Source: Gnetum montanum
Taxonomy: Eukaryota; Streptophyta; Gnetopsida; Gnetales; Gnetaceae
NCBI GenBank assembly: GCA_015680685.1
Contig: MNCI01004050.1
Coordinates: 94,063 to 158,062, forward strand
DNA length: 64,000 bases
Reading direction: 5' to 3'
Under the pieces are notes generated by a model. It was not told the DNA's origin. It saw only the letters and a program-made list of their open reading frames with translations, and ran no database searches. Shown piece after piece: positions 1-11,950 of the stretch (within the stretch, counting starts at the first letter, position 1; the number at the start of each line of letters is the position of its first letter). Both the position numbers and the translations under genes were made by a program.

Positions 1-2344
1 CTTCATAGAAAAACTGACAGATAAACTAAAACCCATGAACCACCTGTTACGCAAGAATGTACATTTTGAATGGACTCCGCAGTGTCAATAGGCATTCGAT
101 GACATTAAAACGGCACTTGCCCAGCTACCCATGGTTTATCCACCTCAAAACGATAAACCATTCTACATCTACCTTGCTACTTCGGATTCATCCATCGCAT
201 CTATGCTTTGCCAGAAACGAGATGACGGAACCAAAGTCCCTGTATATTACCTGAGCCACGCATTAGTTGGCCATAAGAAAAGGTACAACGACATAGAGAA
301 GTCATGTTTAGCTTTGGTCTTTTCTTTAAGAAAATTGCGACATTACCTCTTCCGTAACCAGGTTTACATAATTTGCAAGGACAATGTATTGAGAGCCATA
401 ACAAGGAATATTTACGAAACAAGTCGAATAGCCCGGTGGAAGGCCATGATAGCTGAGTTTGACCTGTACTACGTAGCGCAATCATCAGTTAAGGGTCAAG
501 CTATAGTAAATCAAATGGCAACATCACCAACGCGCGACCAAGCGACTATAGACCCAAACTTCCCAGATGAGAATATAAGCACCATAAACATAGTGCCCGA
601 TGACTACGATGTTATTTTAAACTTTGATGGGGCATCTACCTCTCGAGGAGGAAGTGCAGCCGCTATCATCACCCATCCCTCCGGGGAGATCCGACCCTTC
701 GCCTATCGTTTCAACTTTCACTGTACCAACAACATAGCAGAGTATGAAGGTCTCCTTAGAGCTCTCGCAGCAGCTTTGGCTTTAAACATCACACGGCTTG
801 TAGTCAGAGGGGACTCACAACTGGTCGTAAACCAAGTCACAGATCTCTATACATGCAAAGCCCAACATTTACAACCATACTGCGACTTGGCAAAACACCT
901 AATGAGGCAATTCGAAAACATCGATATGCAACATGTCTCCAGGAATGATAACACCATCGCAGATACGCTAGCCACATTAGCATTAAACATATCGCCAAAC
1001 ATGTTCCACGCATTACCAAGCTCCGTAACCAGTTGTGCTGAACTAATCACCGACACCCTTGACACGTTGCCAATTGTATCTGTTAGTTCAACACACGCGA
1101 TAGAATGGTACGACGACATAAAAGAATACCTTCTATGCGGCGAAGCACCACGACATCTAACAAATGCACAGAGAGACGCAGTGCGGAAACGTTCTAAGCA
1201 GTATGCCCTGGTAGGGGACACACTGTGTCGTCGATCCTACGAAAGCATATTGCTAACATGTGTTAGTAGTGCCGATGCCCACACTATTGTTGAACAGGTA
1301 CATGAAGGACTATGCGGAGGACATATAGCACCGAAAGCCATGACCACAAAGATCAGACGCTTGGGCTATTATTGACCACACATGGAATACAACTGTCTCA
1401 CCAAAGTCAAAACATGTAGTACTTGTCAAAAACATAGCAATCTGATACATGTTCCACCGAATGAGTTGCATACAACGCAAATCACATGGCCCTTTCAAAA
1501 GTGGGGGTTGGACACCAGTGGTCAGATAACCCCCTCGTCTTCCGCGGGCCATAGTTTCATTATAACTGCCACAGAATACTTCACGAAGTGGGTAGAAGCT
1601 GCTCCCCTTCGAAAAACTACATCCAAGCACGTATGCAATTTCATTCTAGAAAACATTGTAACCCGCTTTACCATTCCCATGACAATCATCACTGACAACG
1701 GGCCATAATTCAGCAGCGCCGAAAGCAAAACATTTTGTGAAAACTTAGGGATCAAACACTCGCTTTCATCCCCTTACTATCCTCAGAGCAATGGACAAGC
1801 GGAAGCTACAAACAAGACAATTATTACAATACTTAAGAAAATGCTTACCCAGAGCAAAAGAAAATGGCACGAACAATTGACATACGCATTGTGGGCATAC
1901 CGTACTACGCACTGAACTTCGACAGGTAAGACACCATACAGTCTTGTTTACGATTCAGAAGCTGTTTTACCTTTGGAACTGCAGGTACCATCTTTAAGGA
2001 TCACACTTTCCGAGCTCCTCGACGAAGGACAAAACAATGATCTACGCATCATCGACCTAGACTCGGCGGAGGAAGAACGTGTGCGAGCCCTCGATCAGAT
2101 CGAATGGTAGCAAAAACAACAACGGCAACGACATCGGCATGACATCAACAAGCGCCCTATCAAAGAAGGTGACCTTGTGCTTAAAGCCGTTCGGGAACAC
2201 CCGGACAAATTCTCAGCTAACTAGGAAGGGCCTTACTTGGTTACAAAAGCATTCGACAATGGAGCATTCAAGCTAGCTGACATGAAAGGAAACGAGCTTG
2301 CCAATCCGACCAATCACTTGTACCTAAAACCGTTTTACGTTTGA
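1..2344 (+). pseudogene. pol of element A (RNase H, aRNase H, integrase), degenerate
   Basis: The reading runs from the end of RT through the Ty3-type RNase H (to about 560). The second RNase H lies at about 600-990; its acidic positions are seen in NFDGAS, AEYEGL, RGDSQLV and IADTLA. The integrase zinc-binding part lies at 1310-1440 (CSTCQKHS) and the core at 1500-1800, with TDNGP and the catalytic Glu in GQAEATNK. The C-terminus ends NHLYLKPFYV at the stop at 2344. In-frame stops lie at 89-91, 1373-1375 (TGG to TGA), 1706-1708 (CAA to TAA), about 1913 (CGA to TGA), 2108 and about 2222, with a frame change near 2030. Pol would copy and integrate the element; this copy cannot. Its sister is C pol at 46500-50317. 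Confidence 0.9.
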
Positions 2345-2345
2345 G

Positions 2346-2800
2346 TACAAGCTCAGGTATGCACAAGTCCTGGAATCATGACTATAAACTGATACCACAG
2401 CAAGTCTTGGAATCATGACTATAAACTGATACCATAGCAAGTCCTGGAATCATGACTATAAACTGATACCACAGCTCGTCCTGGGATCATGATGGTAAAC
2501 TGATACCACAGAACAGTCCTTGGTTATGACTTAAAACTGACGCCACACCTGTATTGGCATCATGACAATAAACTGATACCCCACAGTGTCCGCAACGATG
2601 ATAAACTAGCACCCTTCTAGCATGACAATACACTGCCATCGTCACAACCATCGGAGTCCGCTAAGACTATAAACTAGCTTGCCTCCTCATAGTCCGCTAA
2701 GACTAAAAAATGGCAATGTCATGTTCGCCACGACTCTAAACAGGCAATGTCCGACGGGTTACGACATAAAATTAACCCATGATAGTCCACCGAGACTATA
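2346..2800 (+). repeat. TAAACT-core tandem array downstream of A pol
   Basis: About six clear units of 34-37 bp resemble GTCCTGGAATCATGACTATA followed by AACTGATACCACAGC. They then decay into looser units that keep a TCCGCTAAGACTATAAACTAGC theme. The array begins directly after the pol stop. The equivalent array in C (50339 onward) has 14 clear units. It is non-coding and has no known role. Confidence 0.85.
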
Positions 2801-3801
2801 AACTGGCAAGTTCGTCTCTGGTTCATCAATCTGCTGCCACATCTAAGCTTCATCACTGCATCGCCTGCCATCAAAGAATCCTACCGACGCTGCTACTATT
2901 GACATGCAATTCGCCGCCGTGTAAGTCTAAGCTCGATCATTCACTCATGGTTTTCTTGTCTCATTGGAGTTATGTTTGCAGGATGACACTCAGAGGTTTT
3001 CGCATAAGAATGCATTTCGTCACAAGCAGCAAGATGGGACAATGTTCACAACACACATGGCGAGACTAAATCAAACCATTCACTAGTACATCCCCATTCA
3101 CCGACTCATTCCCTATCCGTTCACAAACACATTTTATTCAATCATACCTCTGATACATCCAGTACACCCAAAATTTTCAACATGTTGTCACGTATTGTCA
3201 CACATGAGTACAAAATCAATGCAAAGTTTACGATTTCTTAAAAAAAAAAGCGAGACTCCTGCCACTTCCCATATAAGCCCCAAGTGGGAAGGCAGTTGTC
3301 TCAAAACCAAGTACTCATGTCTAAAACGGCCAAGAAGTATCTAATTGCATGGCTTTGGCTTTCCACCAACGAGTCCCCCCTAAACATTGAACACTGGCCC
3401 TGTTCCTCCAAAGCATGTAACACATCTCCCCGTGGCTTTGGTCTTGCCAAAAAGTTCTCTTGAACACTAACCAGGAGCCTTGTTCCGCCAAAGAATGCCC
3501 ATCGCATGTCTGAACTCCAAGTCTGCTAAACAATGGCTATTGACAAGGACCAGCATGCCGCACACCCGAGCACCCCATCTCCCAGCATAATTTCCTGGGG
3601 AGTCGCCAATTCCCACAATCTCTCTTCTCCTATCAACTACAAATTTCCCTTTTTCGATCCCATGTACTACTGAACATGGTGCAATGATGTCTAGTTAAGT
3701 GGTAAAGAACAAAGTCTATATCAAGTTGCTTGTGGTGTTTTGCACTTCTTTGTTGATGCCTCTCGAGTCGATTCCTCCAAGCGTCAACAAAGAGGGGCCA
3801 A
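2801..3801 (+). other. 3' UTR and polypurine tract of element A
   Basis: This is non-coding sequence between the array and the 3' LTR. It aligns by eye with 51085-52133 of element C, for example in the stretches around GGATGACACTCAGAGG and GTTGCTTGTGGTGTTTTGCA. It ends in the purine-rich CAACAAAGAGGGGCCAA immediately before TGAAA, the same tract that precedes C's 3' LTR. The tract should prime plus-strand DNA synthesis. The short ORFs in it are not conserved. Confidence 0.8.
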
Positions 3802-5012
3802 TGAAATACCACAAAATTTTGAGCTTGGTACTTCCCCAGCAAGAAGCAGGTCCCTAGGACCCACGAACGGCCACAGCTACATTTGTTGTCGCACAGTGCA
3901 ACTTTGGGAATCAAGAGGCTTAATTTTCACTAAGTGTGCAGTACTAGCGTATACACCCAACATCAACAGCGTATACGCCCGGCGTATACGCCCAGCATCA
4001 ACAGCGTATACGCCCGACATCCCCAGCGTATACGCCCAGCGTTGACATCCGACTTACATGCCCGATGTACACGCCTCACCTGTACGCTCAGCACCACAGA
4101 TGCACACGCCCGACGATGGAGTCTCAATGACAGAATGAAGACAGCACCAAAGAGCAAGAATTGAAGCAAGTCGGCAACCATTAGCGTACATGCCCGGCGT
4201 ATACACCGAGTCATTGTCAGCTTGTACGCTCAGCATCTCCGCCCAGCGTCCATAGCATCTCCACCCAAGTTCACATACGCCCAGCACGTCCAGCGTATAT
4301 GCCCAGCATGTACGCTGGCTTGATGTAGCGTATACGCCTCGCATATACGCCCAGCAAATGTAATATGTTGTATATTTGTAAATTGTATGCACCTGGTCAA
4401 CGCGCCACGTGTCTCCTAACCCGAGTCTATTGTAACTACCGGTATAAAAACCCCACTTTTCCACTTCACCAGGACGGTTGGCAAAAATCCCAGAGGATAC
4501 CAGAGACATTTACGCTGCGCACCAGAGCTAAAAACCCTCTTACGCTAGAAATCCCTGTATGCCGTGCATGCAGTCTCTACGCTCCGCCTACCGTGCGAAC
4601 CCGCCGAGTCATCCCTGCATCCACCGGGGCTTTTCGTCCACCTTGTGTTCATCACAACTGCGTTAAACCGGTGCACTGTACTTTGACTCTGTAATACCAT
4701 TGTTTACAGTTTACACTAATTTCTTGCATGTGTTCTGTTTACGCTCGTTTACATTTACGCCCTGTTCATATCTGCTACGCCGTTTACGCTCTCGTTTACG
4801 CCTGTTTACGCCGTTTACGCATAACCCAGCGTATAGCACTTCGGCATACGTGCAGGTAAATCCTTGTCTGATCCGTGTGCGGACCACCCAAGGTACTCTG
4901 CCTTCGTGCATTCCAGCTCGCCCTCAGGCGAAGGCAGGGTCTTCTATCAGCGTCCTGCGATCCCACGGTCTCTGTTTCCTTCCAGCCGGTGACCGACGAT
5001 TTCAGGCGGTAT
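3802..5012 (+). repeat. 3' LTR of element A
   Basis: It starts TGAAATACCACAAAATTTTG, matching the C LTR starts at 34636 and 52134. It ends near CAGGCGGTA, matching the C LTR ends, with an uncertainty of a few bases. U3 (about 3950-4350) is packed with AGCGTATACGCCCAGC-type motifs. A TATA-like GGTATAAAAACCCC lies near 4441, followed by the TACGCT-rich R/U5 part. The length, about 1.2 kb, is near the 1383 and 1421 bp of the C LTRs. The 5' mate is outside the window. Confidence 0.88.
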
Positions 5013-7149
5013 AGATCCAAAAAGAGGTCATCCATAATCTCAAAGGCCACCTGCATTTTGTGAACCCACGTGCGGAAATGGTTAGCACTCTCTATGAAAG
5101 AGTCAACAAGGGCAATCATCTCCGCTATCGGGATGCTTGGGTTCATGATCAAGAATAGGTCCAAGAGCCCAACCTGTTGAAGATTTTGGGTTATCTTTAT
5201 TGAGGCCTTGTGGCACAACTAGTGCTACGAACCATTAACCTCGCTATACTTGAAAAGAAGGTTGGCCTTAGAGCATCCTGAGACAATCACTGTGACCTCC
5301 CTAGACTTGGCTGCAGTTGCAATAAACAAAAGTAGAATCAGCAACGTGATGAAAATGTAAAAATAAAAAATGCATTAAAATAAATGGGTGATACAAATTA
5401 CATGGCACAAACAATGTGGGGAATGGTAGTATTGGGACTAAAACCTCTTCTACATTGGGCATCCAGGACATCCACTTAACATTCAACCAATCAAGATCCT
5501 GGCACTTCACATAGGATTTGGAATATTTAGTAGGGTAATTCATCATATCTATCCCAATTTTCCCTATGACGCTAGCACGCATGTTCTTAATGAAAAAGAA
5601 CTCTTGTAGGAAAGTTTGAACCATGGCTAATATCCCTTCTCCATCGTAAAGGTCATTTTCATCAATAGAAAATTTGGCAATAAGCAAAAAAATAGTAAGC
5701 ATTCTAAGTTATGACATAATAGGTAAAAAAGAAAAATCACAATAGGGCTCACCCTTTACCGTAGTAAACTATTCCAGGTCGGTTTTGGAAGGCCATGTGC
5801 ATACGATGAGCAAGGAATACAGTGTTGTATTTACGGTTGCATTGGAATTCGAGCATTTCCCAAATCTAAGACAAGAGCTTGAGGCCTTTTGGGCACTGGC
5901 TCAAGCTCCCTGCTCTTTTTCCTTTAGCAGGTTTTTCTAACATGAATTTCAAGATGCCTCAATTTGCCTCAAGCAACAACGTCTCGACTAGAACACCTGC
6001 TACTTCAGTGTACAAGTGTGACCGTATGATCAAACTAAAGTGGCAAAGCAGGAATTCTAAGAATTCCTGTGCACCCTCCTAAAACCATATTTTCTAGTAT
6101 CCTATGTGTGCATGTAGTGTAGGGACATTTGGCATGGGATCACTCATACAACACAGGATCCCTACTAGTTCAACCACGATGAGGGTAGGTTTCAATAGGA
6201 TCCTACAATGCCACAGTAACAAAAATGTCAATATTGGAAAAGGATAACAAAAATAACAGACAAACGATGCATAAAATAACATAAAGTAACATAAAAAACA
6301 CTAACGCTTACATGTATTTTGAATATTACAATATTATATTATAAAAAAAAACTCAAAAAGTTTTCTATCTGTTGGTCACACTCCCTACAAAGAATGACAC
6401 TTTCAAAGCAAAATTTTCCAAACGTTGAACATAGCAGTGCCAGAATTTTTCCAAATTTTTGTCACGTTCTCAAGGATGCTCAAATCTTGACAACCATAAC
6501 CCTTGACCGCCTTAGCCGAGCCCTGTCCCATGGCATGGGATATAAAAAAAACCCTTATTTCGTGCCATGGCACGAGACACCTGTGAAACCCTTGTCCTAT
6601 CCCATGGCACGAGACACACAGAAAACCCTGTTCCATCTCGCTACGTGAAACATGTAGGAAACCCTTGTTATGCGACATGGGACGTAGGATGTCCAAAACC
6701 CTTCATAACGCGCTACGCTAGAAATACATGTAAAACCCTTGTTCCATTCCGTGGCGCGGGATGTTACAGAAAACCTCGTCCCATCCCATGGTGCTGAATG
6801 CTCAGAAACTTTTGCCTAGCACCGTAGCGTAGGATGCCCTTAAACCCTTAATGCTACAAAAAAAAGAAGCAAGATCCATGGCGCGCACTCCTTCCATGGC
6901 TGTGGTGGCGACAGCAGCGATGATGCTCCTTGCCCATGGTAGGCCACCTTTCAAACCCCCAAAACCCAAAGCCCAAACATGTAAGAAGCAAGAAGGAATC
7001 AAAAATCATAAGTGGAGCATGACGACCTACTTGGTAGATAGCATCTCTTGGAGTTCCTCAACGCTTACCTTGGGAAGATGTCGCAAGGTATACTCGCCTT
7101 CATCAACGTTATCAAGGTCAAGGTGTCTACGCTCACTCCTATGTGCCAT
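5013..7149 (-). pseudogene. Antisense multi-exon gene of element B, FCP1/NIF-phosphatase-like, broken
   Basis: This is read on the minus strand. A possible first exon at 7149-7069 starts MAHRSERRH and is followed by a GTAAGC donor. An exon beginning at 6202 after a TAG acceptor encodes KPTLIVVELVGIL, then EGAQEFLEFLLCHFSLIIRS, then NTVFLAHRMHMAFQNRPGIV (to about 5760). Further coding lies at about 5700-5430 and 5218-5013, where A has cut the gene. Each piece aligns with the minus-strand gene of C (41315-44954). The order of hydrophobic strand, EFL...F segment and NTxxL...NPP resembles the plant FCP1-homology (HAD) fold. The nucleophile Asp is Glu (VVELVG), so phosphatase activity is unlikely. 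There are several stops. The exon 1 to exon 2 phase does not fit simply, so exon 1 is tentative. Confidence 0.6.
6520..6835. repeat. CCCATGGCACGGGATG-type motif array within element B
   Basis: About eight diverged units of roughly 35 bp carry a near-palindromic core such as TCCCATGGCATGGGAT and CCCATGGCACGAGACAC. An AAAACCCTTGT-like spacer separates them. The array sits between the putative first exon and the FCP1-like exon of the antisense gene. Element C has its AGCGTATACGCT array in the same relative place. The motif differs from C's. Confidence 0.75.
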
Positions 7150-7309
7150 CTTCTTGTTGTCACGCTCTAGCTCTCCTGTTGTCACGCTCTGACTTTCCTC
7201 TGTGGCTACTATGCTCTGTTTTGGCTATGCTACGCTCGAATGACTATTGGCTCTAATGGTGAAAATGATAGGTTTACCATGGAAAAAACCTCTATTTATA
7301 CCCTTCAAG

Positions 7310-7420
7310 GTCAAATGACATGTCATCCTCCTGGGACATCCCATGTCCCATGCGTAACGCGAGCTACTCCATATCTCATGTGTAACGCAGAACATCCCAT
7401 GTCCTGCATAGCGTAACACC
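7310..7420. repeat. Second CCCATGTCCCATGCGTAACG motif cluster in B
   Basis: Three to four copies of a CATCCCATGTCCCATGCGTAACGC-like motif occur just upstream (minus-strand sense) of the putative first exon of B's antisense gene. They share CCCATG with the 6520-6835 array. Element C has TACGCT-type motifs at the matching position (45720-45850). The placement suggests a promoter-proximal cluster, which is inference. Confidence 0.6.
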
Positions 7421-7799
7421 CAGAGTTAGAAAAAATTTCTAACTTTTTCAGCTTGTTACACTTAAGAATGTTTTTGCATTTTCTACTTGCCTGATAAATG
7501 TTTAGCTTAGTTCCACATTTCAAGCCTGTTAAGCTTTGCTTAGACTTACAACCCACGCATAGCCTACGATCCGTTGTGACTTTAAACTAGAAATTTTGTA
7601 ACTAATTAGGGCCGCAAGAAAGCACCAAAAATAATAAATTATATATAAATAAATCACTTTAGATACTGCATAGTTAATTTTCATAACATTGTCTTCCTTA
7701 TTGTATGCATTTTTCTTTATTAAAACAGGTTCCGCTTGACATTTTTCTAGTAATTTTGTAGGATCTCTTGAAAAATGAATGCATATGAGAGTTTTCATT

Positions 7800-10200
7800 C
7801 ATCCTTAGTCTTGACTGGACCTTATGGAAAACTCATGAGACGCATAAACACAACATTTTTGGACTTTGAACTGCTTACCTATGACACCAACATAGCATCC
7901 CTAAAGACATCACTAGATTGGCCAGAACATCTAGTCTGAGCTCTAGACTTAGAAGCAGGTGACGTGACCGAGGATCCCCTCATAGAAGTTCCTATAACAA
8001 CTTGCAAAGGTGAGGCGAAAACATTGAAACTTAGTTCTTTGCTAGAGCCTCAAATCCAACAAAGCATCTCTAAAGTCCTTAGCGACAATGTCAAGGCGTT
8101 CGCATGGTCTTACAAGAACATGCTAGGCTTAGACCCACGTATAATACAGCATAACATTATCCTAGATCCACGGGTTAAACTAGTTAAACAAAAGGCTCGT
8201 AAAATCAAGCCTGAGGTCACATTGGCTGTCCGCAATGAGATCACTAAGCTTTACAAAGCCAGTTTCATCTGGGCAGTTGACTATGCATACTGGGTTTCGA
8301 ACATCGTAGCTGTCCCCAAGAAAAATGGAGGTATACACATTTGCATAGACTTCCAGGACCTAAACAAAGCAACCATTAAAGATGATTTTCTTAGTATTGA
8401 CCAACTCGTCAATACTATGACTGGTCATGCCTTATTATCCTTCATGGATGGGTTTTTAGTGTACAACCAAATTCGCATCAAACTAGAACACCAGCTTACG
8501 ACTACTTTTATGCCTCCCTTAGGATACATTTTGTTATACAATGATGCCCTTAGGACTAAAGAATGCAAGAGCAACATATCAACATGCAATAACATACATC
8601 TTTAGCGATTATCTATTAGAATTGCTTAATGACAACATTGACAACATAGCGATCAAGTCCAAAATGATTCATGACAACGCGAATGACTTGAACCGTGTCC
8701 TTAAATGTTGTCGTAGACATGACCTTAGGCTTAATCCCAAAAAGTGTGTTTTTGGCGTCAAAATTGGTCACATGTTAAGCTTTGTGGTATCCAAAGCAAC
8801 AATACGTGTAGACCTCGACAAGGTCAGGGCCATCACCAACTTGGTGCTACCAACAAACCTTAAGGAGTTACATAGGTTACAAGGTAGGATACAATTCATA
8901 CGTAGGTTTATCGCAAGGTTGATTGATAAGTTGCAGTCAATGCAACATCTACTCAAAAAGGAGATAAACTTTGAGTGGACAAGTCAATGCCAAGAGGCAT
9001 TTGACAACCTAAAATGGGAGCTGGCTCAACTTCCAACAGTCTATCCTCCGCAAACAGATAAAGCTTTCTACATCTACCTTGTAACCTTAGACACGTCTAT
9101 TGCTTCCCTGCTTTATCAAAAGCGAGACGATGACTATGAGGTTCTTGTTTACTATTTAATCCATGCATTAGTAGCACACGAGGCAAAATATAACAATGTG
9201 GAGAAAAACTATTTCACCTTAGTCTTTGCACTTAAAAAGTGGAGACACTACCTTTTTCATAGTCAAGTCAATGTCATCTGCAAGAGCAACGTACTTAGGG
9301 CTATTACAACAAATATATGTGAAAGTAGTAGAACAAAAAAGTGGAATAGCAAGGTGGAAGGTAATAAACGCAGAGTTTGATCTGCACTACATAGCGCAGG
9401 CATCCACAAAAGGTCAAGCAATAGCCGCACAACTCATGGCTTCACCCATGGATAATCAAGCAACAATAAATTCAGAATTCCCGAATGAGCATGTCAACAG
9501 TATAAGCCAAGTACCTGCAAAAGTTTGAGGTCGTTTTACACTTTAACGGTGCTTTGACCACACATGGTGGTAGTGCCACTGCTATTATCACATTCCCCTC
9601 TGGGGAGATCTTTGCATACCACTTTGCATTTCTTTGTACAAACAATGTGGTGAAGTACGAAGGTCTCTTTAGAGGCATCTTAGCAGCTCAAGAGTTAGGA
9701 ATCCAAAACATAGTAGTCCGAGACGATTCACAGCTCATTATTGACCAAGTCACATATGTGTACACTTGTAAGGCACAACATCTACAACCTTATTGTGATT
9801 TGGCAAAACACTTGGTTAAACAATTTGCAACCATAGATGTCCAACATATCCCCTGCAATGAAAATGCCATAGCTGACACACTAGCTACTTTGGCCTTAAG
9901 CATAGCACCAAACATGTTTTCCACTTTGCTCACTTCAATAGTGGACTACATTAAACCTATATCTCACACAATAGGCATCGCATCCATAACTACAGCTCAC
10001 GCCCAAGAGTGGTATGACGATATTAAGACATATCTCCAATAGAGAGAGCCCCCACAAAACTTAACATCTACCCAAAAGGACGTAGTACGAAAACGATCAC
10101 GGCAGTACATCCTTGTAGGTGACAGCACCTTATGTCGTAGATCCTATGATGGAATACTATAAACTTGCGTTAGCAGCAGTGAAACACAAAATATTATTGA
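7800..10200 (+). pseudogene. pol of element B (RT, RNase H, aRNase H, start of integrase), degenerate
   Basis: The order is an RT N-terminal linker (from about 7964), RT fingers/palm (FAWSYKNMLGLDPRI), the primer-grip region and RNase H (8990-9380), then the second RNase H (9535-9900). The rest is a linker that stops early in integrase. The RT active site YVDD, intact in C, reads NIDN here. The second RNase H has NFDGAS changed to HFNGAL and AEYEGL changed to VKYEGL, so two catalytic acids are lost. Frame changes lie near 8540 and 9350 and a stop is at 9526-9528. This is a long-dead Tat pol, clearly diverged from A and C. Confidence 0.88.
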
Positions 10201-10209
10201 CATTTTAGA

Positions 10210-10830
10210 GCTTGACATTTTGAACATAACATAACATGTCAACGTGACTTGTCCACACCCATGCTACATAAGACCTAGGCCACGCGACATCCAAACCACA
10301 TCTCACATCAACCCTAACCCTATAAATACCCCAATAATCAACATTTTAGTTGTTAGTCGGTAAATCATTTTAAGCATCAAGCATTAGAGCACTCTTAACA
10401 TCTTCATCGCTCCTACATATGAGCACCTGAGCTTGACACTTGGCTAAGTACTTTGACACAATCTTCCTTGCACCCGCACAACGTGACGACTGCAAACCCA
10501 ACGAGTTCAACCTCCTTCGCAATTGCTAACACCACGACTATGACATACCAACTGCAAACATTATTCAATTAAAAATCACGTGCCCCAATCTTTAAGCAAC
10601 GCATTTCTCCACCCTCCAACTCTAGTTCTATATTCCGAGCATTTGTTTCAAATTTTTCAACATTTACTTTTGCACTTCCTTCTCCTGTACTAAAAACTCT
10701 GTTTACAAATTATTACTGTTTACAAATTATTATTATTACACTATGCAAGTCCCTATCTAATCATCGTTCAAGTCACCTTGTTTCTGTTTCACCCAACACA
10801 ACCCTCGCATAGATTTGAGGTTCAACTATA
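10210..10830 (+). repeat. Truncated LTR-like segment at the 3' end of B
   Basis: A core-promoter-like CCTATAAATACCCC at about 10319 lies in the same relative setting as GGTATAAAAACCCC in the A LTR and CTATATAAAAACCCC in the C LTR. It is followed by a few hundred bases resembling R/U5 and a TTTCTGTTTCACCC near 10783 that recalls the C LTR end. No TG/CA boundary or TSD is clear. It was probably joined to integrase by deletion. Confidence 0.45.
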
Positions 10831-11950
10831 CACCTACAAACCTCTCTATGTTCCAACCACCAACATTTTCGAACGTCACACCCTACCCCTCTTGAAAGTA
10901 GAGGTTGTCATGCAACAATGCTTTAATGGTCACCATTGTGCTTTAGAATACGTGATGTTTGCCAAACCTCTCTTTCAAAAGAAAGAGATCGCAGAAAACA
11001 CAACGTTTAACACTTCGGTTGTTGAAATCTAGTTTCAAATTCCAAATAAATACATGATTTTTCGATATGGAAGACTATTTCACTATTTTAGCTTCATTCT
11101 ACGCGTCAGAAAACGTTTGCGGAATAATTTTTCATAATTGCCACGGTAAAATTCAAACGACGTTATGAACTTTGACCCTGAAGAACACCTTAAGATGTAC
11201 CATACAGAGAAAATTTCCAAAACAACCCCGTGCCTTTTTCGGGCTCTACGTGTAAAAATCATGTCTCTGTCTTTGACTATTGTAGATCAGCATAAATGTT
11301 CAATCCCTTCAAATCTGCATCACCTTTTGGCCGAGTCGCAATTTGCCTGTTCAACTGCCGAATTCGCAGAAAGATGAGTCCAAACGAAAACACGGGAAGT
11401 TACAATTTAGAGGGAAGCGTCCTTTTCTAGCCACGAAATTGGCTGCATCGAATGAGACAACACAGATTGAGTGGAACTCTATATCTCCTAATTTACAAAT
11501 ATATATACTACGATATAAAAGACGACGTGCGTACCCTCCGAAATAAACCTGAGCCATTCGGGACTCTCAAAGTGTTCCTTTGGTGCTTCACGCCTGCCAA
11601 GAAGAAAAGAACAAAATAAAATAAAATAAAATGTACCGCATATGAACTCAGCAGAAAACTAAAATCCCGGCAACCGAACCCCAATGGAATAAAAGCTTAG
11701 GGTTTTGTCCGTTTTTGGGATTTCTCACCCCCACCTTTGCTGCGATTGGCTGGTCTGCTTTCGATCCCCAAACCAAGATTCTTTCCTTCGCTTTCCCAAC
11801 CTGCGATACCATTAATCATTAAAAAAAACCCAATTACTGGACCTATGAAAAGACACTGCCATTTCTTTTGAAGGGTTTCGAATCTCGTCCACGATTGGCC
11901 CCAAGAAAGGCTGAGAATGACACAGTGAATACTACCAAACAAAATGCGTA
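10831..11950. other. Intergenic sequence, nothing recognised
   Basis: No ORF with recognisable content was found. There is a short AAAAT microsatellite at about 11612-11635. A TTAGGGTTTT (telo-box-like) string occurs near 11697, but nothing supports a gene start there. The part next to the MATE stop codon probably includes its 3' UTR. Confidence 0.6.

Larger units (their letters stand above)
1..5012 (+). mobile_element. Tat-lineage Ty3/gypsy retrotransposon A, 3' portion
   Basis: The visible order is RT tail, RNase H, a second archaeal-type RNase H, integrase, a tandem array, 3' UTR, polypurine tract and 3' LTR. The dual RNase H is a known mark of the Tat/Ogre lineage. The 5' LTR, gag, protease and most of RT lie left of the window. 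The right end abuts sequence homologous to the antisense gene of element C, so A appears to have inserted into another Tat element (B). Pol carries several stops, so A is dead. Confidence 0.9.
5013..10830 (+). mobile_element. Tat-lineage retrotransposon B, interrupted by A and truncated
   Basis: B is inferred from collinearity with C. In both, an antisense gene fragment (5013-7149) is followed by motif arrays, a pol in sense orientation (about 7800-10200) and an LTR-like segment. The left part would continue left of A, outside the window. Integrase is cut off near 10200 and followed by LTR-like sequence, so the integrase core, 3' UTR and most of U3 are deleted. B is clearly more diverged than A is from C. 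That 5013-7800 belongs with the pol is an inference from matching order. Confidence 0.7.

Noticed and set aside
4365-5014. ORFs of about 100 codons on either strand inside the A LTR
   Set aside because: They lie across the motif array, TATA region and U5 and are not preserved in the C LTRs.
6319-6797. Plus-strand ORFs over the B motif array
   Set aside because: The translations are by-products of the tandem CCCATGGCAC repeats.
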